This document shows, piece after piece, positions 5,881 to 11,470 of a stretch of 11,942 nucleotides of DNA. A program made the translations under genes and the position numbers. This DNA is from Chloroflexota bacterium. GTDB taxonomy: Bacteria > Chloroflexota > Dehalococcoidia > Tepidiformales > Tepidiformaceae. The notes beneath the pieces are model-generated. The model saw only the letters and a program-made list of their open reading frames with translations, searched no databases and was not told the origin of the DNA. How positions within the stretch are numbered: the stretch's first letter is position 1; every line of letters begins with the position of its first letter. The stretch spans positions 1 to 11,942 of the forward strand of contig CAUJEQ010000057.1 of assembly GCA_963169135.1 (NCBI GenBank), given 5' to 3'.

Positions 5881-6516
5881 ATGACCCAGCTGCAGGCCGC
5901 CATCTTCGACATCGGCGGGGTGTTGACGCACTCGCCCGTTACCCGCATCAAGGACTTCTGCCGCGAACACGGCATCCCCGACGAAGTCCGCGTCGCCATC
6001 TTCGGGCCCGAGGACGGGCCGTGGTCGCGCTTCGAACGGAGCGAGCTGACGCCCGAGGGCTTCGCCGGCGAGTTCGACCGCCACATCGAGCCAGCGGGGA
6101 CTGCCGCCAGCGGTCGCTACTTCCTCGAGTGGTTCTTCCAGGGCTTCGGCGAGCGCCCGGAAATGGTGGCCGTCGTGAAACACCTGCGTGGACGGGTGAA
6201 GCTCGGGAGCATCACGAACAACGTGGCGCGCGAGGAGCCGGCCCAGCGGCGCACCTCCGGGATCGACGTCCACAGCCTGTTCGACATCGTGGTCGAGTCG
6301 GCGATCGTGGGCGTGCGCAAGCCCGAGCCGCGCATCTACCAGATCGCCTGCGAACACCTGGGCATCGAGCCTCACCAGGCGGTGTTCCTGGACGACATGG
6401 GAGCGAACCTGAAGGGTGCGAAGGCCCTCGGCATGCGCACGATCAAGGTCGATCACACCACCAGCGCGATCGACGAGCTGGAAGAAGCGCTGGGGATCCC
6501 GCTGCCGCGGCTGTAG
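5881..6516 (+). CDS. HAD-superfamily hydrolase
   Basis: A 211-residue haloacid dehalogenase-like hydrolase with a helical cap between motifs I and II. Motif I is FDIGGVLT with nucleophile D10; the second Asp of the usual D-x-D is Gly, as in the YihX and epoxide-hydrolase N-domain/ACAD10-like branches. Motif II is ITNN (T112), motif III K147 in GVRKPEPRIY, and motif IV D171-D172 in VFLDDMGANLKGAKALGM. The set is complete apart from D12, so it is likely a phosphatase. The L-2-haloacid dehalogenase signature (FDAYGTL-type) is absent, so the family name should not be read as dehalogenase activity. The gene has its own near-leaderless promoter and is followed 77 nt later by an acyl-CoA-dehydrogenase-fold gene, a pairing that recalls the fused ACAD10/11 proteins. 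Confidence 0.9.
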   Translation: MTQLQAAIFDIGGVLTHSPVTRIKDFCREHGIPDEVRVAIFGPEDGPWSRFERSELTPEGFAGEFDRHIEPAGTAASGRYFLEWFFQGFGERPEMVAVVKHLRGRVKLGSITNNVAREEPAQRRTSGIDVHSLFDIVVESAIVGVRKPEPRIYQIACEHLGIEPHQAVFLDDMGANLKGAKALGMRTIKVDHTTSAIDELEEALGIPLPRL

Positions 6517-6549
6517 CGCGCCGGCAACACAGCACGACCCGAAATCCGA

Positions 6550-6555
6550 TACCCT
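6550..6555 (+). promoter_or_regulatory. Predicted -10 box (TACCCT) upstream of the flavoprotein gene
   Basis: GATACCCT lies 38 nt before the ATG at 6594 and fits the TAnnnT pattern. No convincing -35 is present. The HAD gene stop is only 33 nt upstream, so readthrough from that gene is also possible. Confidence 0.33.
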
Positions 6556-6585
6556 TTCGCTCCACGCCAAAGAACACGGAGCGAA
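6556..6585 (+). promoter_or_regulatory. Inverted repeat in the 5' leader of the flavoprotein gene
   Basis: TTCGCTCC (6556-6563) and GGAGCGAA (6578-6585) are perfect 8-bp complements separated by 14 nt. The dyad starts immediately after the predicted -10 box, so it could be a repressor operator over the start site. In RNA the right arm holds GGAG, the only Shine-Dalgarno-like sequence upstream of the ATG at 6594 apart from a too-close GGACGGA, so the hairpin could hide it. Confidence 0.35.
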
Positions 6586-6593
6586 CGGACGGA

Positions 6594-7835
6594 ATGGAAC
6601 AGTGGGAACTCGACCTCATCGCAAAGGTACGTGACCTCGCCCGCGGGCCATGGAGCGAACGCGCCGCCCGCTACGACCGCGAGGGCTCCTTTCCTCGCGA
6701 GAACCTGGACGAACTCCAGGCCCTCCGGGTTCCCCAGATGGCGCTCGCCCCCGCCATCGGCGGGCTCGGCATCAGCGCCGAGGCCCAGATGCGCGTGATG
6801 GAAGAAGTGGCCTACGGCGACGGTTCGACCGCGGTCGCGCTCAATATGCACATCCTCGTCGCCAGCTTCCTCGAATCGATGCCGCCCTTTGCCCGCCGCG
6901 ACGCTGTGCTGAAGGACATGGGCCAGAACGGCGCGCTCATCTGCGGGCCGGGCTCGGTACCCACCGGCGAGGTCGACAACCGCAAAGCCGGCTTCCGCTT
7001 CACGGACGACGGGGACTTCGTGGTGGGCTCGGGCAAGGCCGGTTTCGCGAGCATGAGCGATGGCGCGAAGTACGCCCTCATGGGCGGCCAGATCGACCGC
7101 GGGGAAGGGAACGAGCCCGACGTGGTCCTGAGCATCCCGGAGCTGAGCACGCCCGGCATCACCAACCTGCGCAACTGGGACGCGATGGGGCTCCGGGGCA
7201 CCGCCAGCCACGACATCGTGGTCGAGAACATGCGCCTGCCCAAATCCGAGGTGCTGATCATCCCCGCGGCGATGCTGCGGATGGTGTTGCAGGCGCAGGC
7301 CAATGTCGTGAACGTGCAGACGCAGATGCGGGCACGGGGAGCGCTCGGCATCCTCGCCATCTGGCTGGGGTTGGGGCAGGCCGCGTTCGACTTCACGGTC
7401 GACTACGTGAAGGAGCGCCACGGCTACCTGGCTGGCCCGATGGCCAGCGCCGCCGGTGCGCAGGTGGGCTACCGCGCCGACCAGCCGTGGGCCCAGTTCG
7501 GCATCGGCAACATGGAACACTGGCTCGAAACCGGGCGCATCGTGCTCTACGACACCATCCGCCGCCTGGAGACGCCGTTCGAAAGCTCGCAGGCGTTCAC
7601 GCGGCACCTGGTGCGTACCGTCTACCATCTGCGCCGCATGAGCGAGGAAGTTTCGGCCGGGGCGATGCGCGTCTGCGGGGCCCACGCCTACGTCCGCAAC
7701 CGCCCGCTCGAACGCATCTACCGAGACATGGTCGGCGGCAACGTGATGGCCTGGAAGACGGATGAGCTGCTGCACTCGCTGGGGCTTTCCGCCCTCGGCC
7801 GGGAGATCACGTTCGTGGGCCCTGCGGGCACCTGA
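6594..7835 (+). CDS. Acyl-CoA dehydrogenase-fold flavoprotein without the catalytic Glu
   Basis: A 413-residue protein with the layout of the acyl-CoA dehydrogenase superfamily: N-terminal helical domain with GGLG (57-60) and the EEVAYGDGSTAVALNMH segment, a middle beta domain with NWDAMGLRGTASHD (194-207), the family's flavin/substrate signature, and a C-terminal helical bundle with Y-x-x-E/K-R (YVKERHGY) and RIYRD (374-378). In classical enzymes the catalytic Glu sits eight residues after that Asp (YEGT region); here it is A386 in GGNVMAWKTDEL. No Glu is evident at the alternative isovaleryl-CoA dehydrogenase position either. This resembles the monooxygenase-like branch (DszC/HpaB type), so the reaction may be oxygenation rather than alpha,beta-dehydrogenation. 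The start is ATG 6594; upstream in-frame sequence lies inside the HAD gene. It is followed 17 nt later by the halohydrin dehalogenase-like gene, so they are probably one operon. Confidence 0.88.
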   Translation: MEQWELDLIAKVRDLARGPWSERAARYDREGSFPRENLDELQALRVPQMALAPAIGGLGISAEAQMRVMEEVAYGDGSTAVALNMHILVASFLESMPPFARRDAVLKDMGQNGALICGPGSVPTGEVDNRKAGFRFTDDGDFVVGSGKAGFASMSDGAKYALMGGQIDRGEGNEPDVVLSIPELSTPGITNLRNWDAMGLRGTASHDIVVENMRLPKSEVLIIPAAMLRMVLQAQANVVNVQTQMRARGALGILAIWLGLGQAAFDFTVDYVKERHGYLAGPMASAAGAQVGYRADQPWAQFGIGNMEHWLETGRIVLYDTIRRLETPFESSQAFTRHLVRTVYHLRRMSEEVSAGAMRVCGAHAYVRNRPLERIYRDMVGGNVMAWKTDELLHSLGLSALGREITFVGPAGT

Positions 7836-7852
7836 TCACGGGAGGGATGCAG

Positions 7853-8527
7853 ATGGCTGGCAGACTCGCGGGCAAGCGCGTGCTCATCACTCAGGCCGAC
7901 GATTACATGGGCCCGGCAATCAGCGAGCTCTTCCGAGAGGAAGGCGCCGTTGTGACCGCCGATTCCAGCGACCTGGTCCCCGCCGATGCGCCGGCGCGGG
8001 TGGTCGCAGCCGCGGGCCAGGTCGACGTGCTCATTGCCAACCTCGCGCTGAGGCCCCGCCGCGCCCCGGTCCAGGCGATCAACGATGAGGACTGGCTGGC
8101 CCTGTTCGATACGCTGGTCCATCCCCTGATGCGCCTTGTCCGAGCCGTCCTCCCCGGGATGATCGAACAGCGGGACGGGAAGATCGTCGCGGTCACCAGC
8201 GCGGCACCGCTACGGGGCATTCCCAACGTGGCGGGGTATGTCGCGGCGCGGGGCGCCCAGAACGCGTTCATCAAGACGGTTGGGCTGGAAGTGGCGCGCC
8301 ACAACATCCAGGTCAACGCGATCGCCCAGAACTACGTGGAGAACAACTTCTACTACCCGCCGGAGCTGACGAGCGACCCGGAGATGCTCGCCCGGATGGA
8401 GGCCGCCATCCCCCTCGGCCGGCTCGCCAAAGCGCGCGAATCGGCCGAACTCGCGCTGTACCTTGCCTCCGATGCCTCGGACTTCATGGTCGGGCAGGTC
8501 GTCCCGTTCGCTGGCGGCTGGGCCTGA
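7853..8527 (+). CDS. Halohydrin dehalogenase-like SDR-fold protein
   Basis: A 224-residue Rossmann-fold protein of the short-chain dehydrogenase family that lacks SDR cofactor and catalytic features. The TGxxxGxG motif is replaced by T13-Q-A-D-D-Y18-M-G20, i.e. T-x4-(F/Y)-x-G, and the catalytic set is S116-x12-Y129-x3-R133, Arg replacing the SDR Lys. These two patterns define halohydrin dehalogenases (HheA-HheG), where the former nucleotide site is a halide pocket and the enzyme interconverts vicinal halohydrins and epoxides plus halide. Further likeness to HheA/HheC (from recall) includes GQVDVLIAN, Q-N-Y-V-E-N-N-F-Y-Y-P after the sixth strand, IPLGRL and the C-terminal GQVVPFAGG. ATG 7853 is preferred to ATG 7847: GGGAGGG (7840-7846) is 6-7 nt upstream of the former but abuts the latter. 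It probably forms an operon with the flavoprotein 17 nt upstream. The alternative is a catalytically divergent SDR of unknown role. Confidence 0.8.
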   Translation: MAGRLAGKRVLITQADDYMGPAISELFREEGAVVTADSSDLVPADAPARVVAAAGQVDVLIANLALRPRRAPVQAINDEDWLALFDTLVHPLMRLVRAVLPGMIEQRDGKIVAVTSAAPLRGIPNVAGYVAARGAQNAFIKTVGLEVARHNIQVNAIAQNYVENNFYYPPELTSDPEMLARMEAAIPLGRLAKARESAELALYLASDASDFMVGQVVPFAGGWA

Positions 8528-8531
8528 GGCG

Positions 8532-8990
8532 TCAGATCGGGAAGTACACCCAGGTCCGCCACTTCGCCGGATCGGGTTCGCGCTCGGGGTCCGTCTCGTA
8601 AACCTCCCACATGGCACCGGTGACGAGCTTGCCGTTCTGGCCGAGCCACTCCATCACCGCCGTGTAGGCGGCTTCTATCCCATCGTATGGCCCGACGTGC
8701 AGCGCCTTCGCGACCGTCGTGGCCGGGCGGATCCCGGCGATAACCGGACCGCTCGCTTCGACCGGGGCAGCGACGGGTACGCCCACCTCGAACTCGACCT
8801 CCTCGGGGCCGACGGCCAGGTAGCGCGCCGAAGGCGGTCCGACAGGCGTCACGCTGTTGGTTTCAAGCCAGCTGAAGAGCTGCCCGAAGAGTATGCCCAT
8901 GTGCTGGCCGATATCCGCCAGGCGGACGGTCGTGCGGACCGCGACGTACGGCTGTCGTGGCTGCTGTTCGACTTCGATGGTGTAGGACAT
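8532..8990 (-). CDS. GyrI-like / AraC effector-binding domain protein
   Basis: A 152-residue stand-alone ligand-binding domain of the GyrI-like (SHS2-duplicated) fold, which binds small hydrophobic or cationic molecules and in some members hydrolyses them. The family pattern is clear: N-terminal YTIEVEQQPRQPYVAVR, a central VEFEVGVPV (65-73), L-H-V-G-P-Y-D (97-103), helix AYTAVMEWLGQNG, then the conserved acidic W-E-V-Y-E-T-D-P (128-135) and a C-terminal TWVYFPI. E129 is at the conserved ligand-contact Glu. No DNA-binding domain is attached. The start at 8990 is supported by GGGGAG 5 nt upstream on the minus strand; the longer open frame upstream runs opposite the intergenic and sirtuin regions. 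It is tail-to-tail with the halohydrin dehalogenase-like gene, stops 4 nt apart. Confidence 0.88.
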   Translation of the reverse strand: MSYTIEVEQQPRQPYVAVRTTVRLADIGQHMGILFGQLFSWLETNSVTPVGPPSARYLAVGPEEVEFEVGVPVAAPVEASGPVIAGIRPATTVAKALHVGPYDGIEAAYTAVMEWLGQNGKLVTGAMWEVYETDPEREPDPAKWRTWVYFPI

Positions 8991-9111
8991 GCGAACTCCC
9001 CGCGCGGATGGGCGCATCGCCGATTGTCCCGGTGGCAAGGGCACGGCGGCAGGTGCAACGGGCCCTCCCTCGCGGGCCGGTTGGCCGAACTGAAGGCCCC
9101 CGGGAAATAGG
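8991..9111. other. Upstream region of the GyrI-like gene, no gene seen
   Basis: This part of the 310-nt divergent gap has no supported reading frame. On the minus strand GACAAT (complement of 9023-9028) is a possible -10 box 32 nt before the start at 8990; no matching -35 was found. The rest of the gap (9112-9300) holds hairpins, a possible small ORF and the sirtuin promoter, listed separately. Confidence 0.4.
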
Positions 9112-9142
9112 GAAGGCCCGGTGGAGCGGACACCGGGCCTTC
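9112..9142 (-). terminator. Strong 12-bp hairpin, probable terminator of minus-strand transcription
   Basis: GAAGGCCCGGTG (9112-9123) and CACCGGGCCTTC (9131-9142) are perfect complements around a 7-nt loop. It starts and ends like the clpC terminator (GAAGGCC...GGCCTTC). On the plus strand the hairpin is followed by GCGGCCGG, unlike a terminator; on the minus strand it is followed by CCCTATTTCCC, a weak T-containing tail. This orientation would end a short minus-strand transcript coming from 9271-9167, before the GyrI-like gene, or act as an attenuator in that gene's leader. Confidence 0.5.
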
Positions 9143-9145
9143 GCG

Positions 9146-9167
9146 GCCGGAGACTGAGTCGTCCGGC
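9146..9167. repeat. Second stem-loop next to the 12-bp hairpin
   Basis: GCCGGA (9146-9151) pairs with TCCGGC (9162-9167) and the interior GACT-G-AGTC is also self-complementary, making a nearly complete dyad three nt from the 12-bp hairpin. It overlaps the stop codon of the candidate small ORF on the minus strand. Confidence 0.5.
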
Positions 9168-9271
9168 TAGTGGATCGGCGGGAGCCACGAGCGGAATGGC
9201 GTCCCGCGCCGTTGCGGAAAGTACCGAAACGGGGTGCCGCTCGTCAATCGATAACGACAAAATCTTTGCAT
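9167..9271 (-). CDS. Candidate small peptide gene (34 aa, Arg/Phe/Pro-rich)
   Basis: An ATG-to-TAG frame on the minus strand encodes 34 residues starting MQRFCRYRL and ending SWLPPIH. The peptide contains G-T-P-F-R twice (12-16 and 23-27); the two copies use ggc-acc-ccg-ttt-cgg and ggg-acg-cca-ttc-cgc, so all five codons differ and every difference is at the synonymous third position. Two hairpins follow the stop, the second being a strong terminator-like stem. No similarity to a known family is recognised. Against it: no clear Shine-Dalgarno (only GGGA two nt before the ATG), no convincing promoter, and it runs opposite the sirtuin promoter region. It could also be a chance frame over a non-coding RNA. 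Confidence 0.3.
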   Translation of the reverse strand: MQRFCRYRLTSGTPFRYFPQRRGTPFRSWLPPIH

Positions 9272-9293
9272 TTCCCGACAGTCCGGGTAGCCT
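9265..9293 (+). promoter_or_regulatory. Predicted promoter of the sirtuin gene, leaderless
   Basis: TTTGCA (9265-9270) and TAGCCT (9288-9293) are separated by 17 nt in the most AT-rich stretch of the region. The -10 box ends 7 nt before the GTG at 9301 with no ribosome binding site between, so the transcript should start at the GTG. Confidence 0.5.
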
Positions 9294-9300
9294 TCTTGTC

Positions 9301-10065
9301 GTGACAGACGTGGAAACCATCGAGCGCGTCGCCGGCTGGCTGCGCGAATCGTCGTACACGGTGGTGCTCACCGGCGCCGGGATCAGCACCGAGTCCGGGA
9401 TCCCGGACTTCCGTGGCCCACAGGGCGTGTGGACCAAGAACCCGGGCGCCGAGCGGGCCGCCACCATCCAGAACTTCATGGCAAACCGCGACTCGCGGGT
9501 GCGCTCGTGGCAGAACCGCATCTCCAATACCAGCTGGGCGGATGCGCAGCCGAATTCTGGCCACATCGCTCTCGCGAACCTCGAACGCAAGGGCAAGTTG
9601 CACACCCTGGTGACCCAGAACATCGACAGCCTCCACCTGAAAGCTGGCAGCTCGCCGTCGCGCATCATCGAGATCCACGGCACCGTCCGGGACTTCGTTT
9701 GCATGGGCTGCGGGGAACGCGGCCCCATCGAGCGCGTCCTCGACCGGGTACGGGCCGGCGAGGAGGACCCGCCGTGCCGGACCTGCGGCGGGATCCTCAA
9801 GTCCGCGACCATCTCGTTCGGGCAGAACCTGGTGCGAGAGGACCTCGAACGCGCCGAACGCGCCGCTTCGGCGTGCGAGTGCTTTCTGGCCATCGGCACG
9901 TCGCTGACGGTGTACCCGGTGGCGCTTCTCCCCGAAATGGCCCTCCGCAACGGCGCCCGGCTTGTCATCCTGAATGCGCAGGACACGCCATACGACCAGA
10001 TCGCCCACGAGGTCATCAGCGAACAGATCGGCGACGTGCTCCCCCGGATCGTCGACGCGGTCTGA
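9301..10065 (+). CDS. Sir2-family NAD-dependent protein deacylase (sirtuin)
   Basis: A 254-residue sirtuin, which removes acyl groups from lysines using NAD+ and yields nicotinamide and O-acyl-ADP-ribose. It shows the full core: GAGIS (25-29), GIPDFRGPQGVW (33-44), TQNID (105-109), catalytic H126 in EIHGT, a zinc site C134-x2-C137 and C159-x2-C162, AIGTSLTVYP (197-206) and LVILNAQDTP near the NAD-binding end. GTG 9301 is chosen because it leaves the usual roughly 20 residues before GAGIS and has a promoter placed directly upstream; an ATG at 9196 in frame would add 35 low-quality residues without a ribosome binding site. Substrate-choice residues of the CobB desuccinylase type (A-x14-Y-x2-R) are not obvious in the GVWTKNPGAERAATIQNF segment. 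No acetyl-CoA synthetase neighbour is visible. Confidence 0.93.
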   Translation: MTDVETIERVAGWLRESSYTVVLTGAGISTESGIPDFRGPQGVWTKNPGAERAATIQNFMANRDSRVRSWQNRISNTSWADAQPNSGHIALANLERKGKLHTLVTQNIDSLHLKAGSSPSRIIEIHGTVRDFVCMGCGERGPIERVLDRVRAGEEDPPCRTCGGILKSATISFGQNLVREDLERAERAASACECFLAIGTSLTVYPVALLPEMALRNGARLVILNAQDTPYDQIAHEVISEQIGDVLPRIVDAV

Positions 10066-10090
10066 CCCCGGGGACCGGTTCTGGTACGCT
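10062..10090 (+). promoter_or_regulatory. Predicted promoter of the second serine hydrolase
   Basis: CTGACC (10062-10067, four of six to TTGACA) and TACGCT (10085-10090) are 17 nt apart; the -35 overlaps the sirtuin stop codon. The -10 lies 29 nt before the ATG at 10120, and a strong GGAGG (10107-10111) is 8 nt before the ATG, so this is a leadered mRNA. Confidence 0.5.
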
Positions 10091-10119
10091 CCGGCGCAAG
10101 TTCGCTGGAGGATTCCCCC

Positions 10120-11349
10120 ATGGCCATCGCCGAAACAGCCGCCCCGACCGACTTGGGTCTCGATCCCATCCGCCTGAGCTACATCGACGCTCACCTCAAG
10201 GGGTACGTCGACTCCGGCAAGATGGCCGGGACCCTTGTCCTGGTCGCGCGGGGTGGAGAAATCGGGCACCTTTCGGCGTACGGGCTGGCCGACCGCGAAC
10301 GCAACACGCCGATGGCGCGCGACACGATCTTCCGGATCTACTCGATGACCAAGCCGATCACGTCGATCGCGCTCATGCAGCTGTATGAGCGCGGCCTGTT
10401 CCAGATCGATGACCCGGTGGACAAGTACATTCCCGAGTGGACGAACCAGCGCGTGTATGTCATGGGCAGCGGGCCTTCGATGGTGACGAAGCCCGTGACG
10501 CGCCCAATGACCATCCGCGACCTGCTTTCGCACCAGTCGGGGCTGACCTACGGCTTCCTGGAGCGTACGAACGTCGACGCGATGTACCGCAACAACTCCA
10601 TCGGCCAGATCGAGACGCGCGGCACCCTGCGCGAGATAGTCGCGGCGCTGGCGGAATTGCCCCTCGAGTTCTCTCCGGGCGACGCGTGGAACTATTCGGT
10701 CTCGACCGACATCTGCGGCTACCTGGTCGAGGTCATCAGCGGGCAACCTTTCGACGACTACCTGCAGGCCAACATCTTCGACCCGCTCGGCATGGCCGAT
10801 ACCGGCTTCCACGTACCGCAGGCGAAAGCCCACCGGCTGGCTGCGAACTATGGTGTGGCGCCGGACGGCGGCATCAGGCTCATCGATGACCCGGCGACGA
10901 GCAGCTACCTCACGCCGCCCACCTTCCTCTCCGGCGGGGGCGGGCTTGTCTCGACCATCGACGACTACCTGGTCTTCAGCCAGGCGCTCGTCAATGGCGG
11001 CGAGGTCAACGGCACGCGCATCATCGGGCGAAAGACACTCGAGCTCATGACCTCGAACCATCTGCCCGATGGCAAGGACCTGGCAGGCCACGCGAAGGGG
11101 CGCTGGGCCGAAACCACGTTCGCGGGGATCGGCTTCGGCCTCGGATTCTCGGTCACGCTCGACCCGTCGCAGTCGCAGATCTCGGGCACACCGGGCGAGT
11201 TCTCGTGGGGCGGCGCGGCGAGCACGGTGTTCTGGATCGACCCGATCGAGGACCTGGTCTGCATCTTCATGACGCAGCTGATGCCGTCGTCGCACTACAA
11301 CATCCGGCGCGAACTGCGGGCGATCGTGTACTCGGCCCTGGCGGACTGA
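10120..11349 (+). CDS. Serine hydrolase, beta-lactamase/EstB fold
   Basis: A 409-residue cytoplasmic-type enzyme of the class C beta-lactamase/esterase family. The motifs are S75-M-T-K78 in FRIYSMTKPI, Y192-S-V in WNYSVSTD and W363-G-G in FSWGGAASTVFW. S-x-x-K, Y-S-x and W-G-G together are typical of EstB-like family VIII esterases rather than of beta-lactamases, which keep Y-x-N and K-T-G. Other hallmarks include LLSHQSGLTYGF (135-146) and P-L-G-M-x-D-T-G-F. The start has GGAGG at 8 nt. No signal peptide is present. It is the second member of this fold in the window, but the two differ in motifs 2 and 3 (Y-H-A with H-P-G versus Y-S-V with W-G-G), so they are not a recent duplication. The substrate is unknown. 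Confidence 0.92.
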   Translation: MAIAETAAPTDLGLDPIRLSYIDAHLKGYVDSGKMAGTLVLVARGGEIGHLSAYGLADRERNTPMARDTIFRIYSMTKPITSIALMQLYERGLFQIDDPVDKYIPEWTNQRVYVMGSGPSMVTKPVTRPMTIRDLLSHQSGLTYGFLERTNVDAMYRNNSIGQIETRGTLREIVAALAELPLEFSPGDAWNYSVSTDICGYLVEVISGQPFDDYLQANIFDPLGMADTGFHVPQAKAHRLAANYGVAPDGGIRLIDDPATSSYLTPPTFLSGGGGLVSTIDDYLVFSQALVNGGEVNGTRIIGRKTLELMTSNHLPDGKDLAGHAKGRWAETTFAGIGFGLGFSVTLDPSQSQISGTPGEFSWGGAASTVFWIDPIEDLVCIFMTQLMPSSHYNIRRELRAIVYSALAD

Positions 11350-11434
11350 GAACGACCCTGCCATGGATGCGGCGCGGCACATGGCGGCGGGCGAGGCACG
11401 GCGGGTGGTGGCCGGTGTGGAGCGGTGAGCCGCC

Positions 11435-11463
11435 TTTTCCGGCGCCGGACTCTGCCGTAGCGT
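11435..11463 (+). promoter_or_regulatory. Predicted promoter of the PNPOx-like gene, leaderless
   Basis: TAGCGT (11458-11463) ends 7 nt before the ATG at 11471 with no ribosome binding site between. TTTTCC (11435-11440) is 17 nt upstream as a weak -35. A small GCGG-TGAG-CCGC hairpin precedes the T-run (11422-11438) and could instead be a weak terminator for the upstream serine hydrolase. Confidence 0.42.
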
Positions 11464-11470
11464 TCGCGCC

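Noticed and set aside
5881..6516. Reading the HAD protein as a haloacid dehalogenase supporting a dehalogenation cluster
   Set aside because: Motif I (FDIGGVLT) is of the phosphatase-like type and the L-2-haloacid dehalogenase signature is absent.
6021..6593. Possible HAD-ACAD fusion, because the flavoprotein frame is open through the HAD gene
   Set aside because: The frame is open but encodes Arg/Pro-rich shadow sequence there; the HAD gene is complete in another frame with its own stop at 6516.
9143..9300. tRNA or known riboswitch in the sirtuin upstream region
   Set aside because: No cloverleaf, T-loop GTTCGA-type motif or recognised aptamer core was found; only local hairpins.
8991..10169. 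Long in-frame upstream extension of the GyrI-like gene on the minus strand
   Set aside because: The extension is antisense to the sirtuin, and GGGGAG five nt before the ATG at 8990 fixes the start of a normal-length 152-residue protein.
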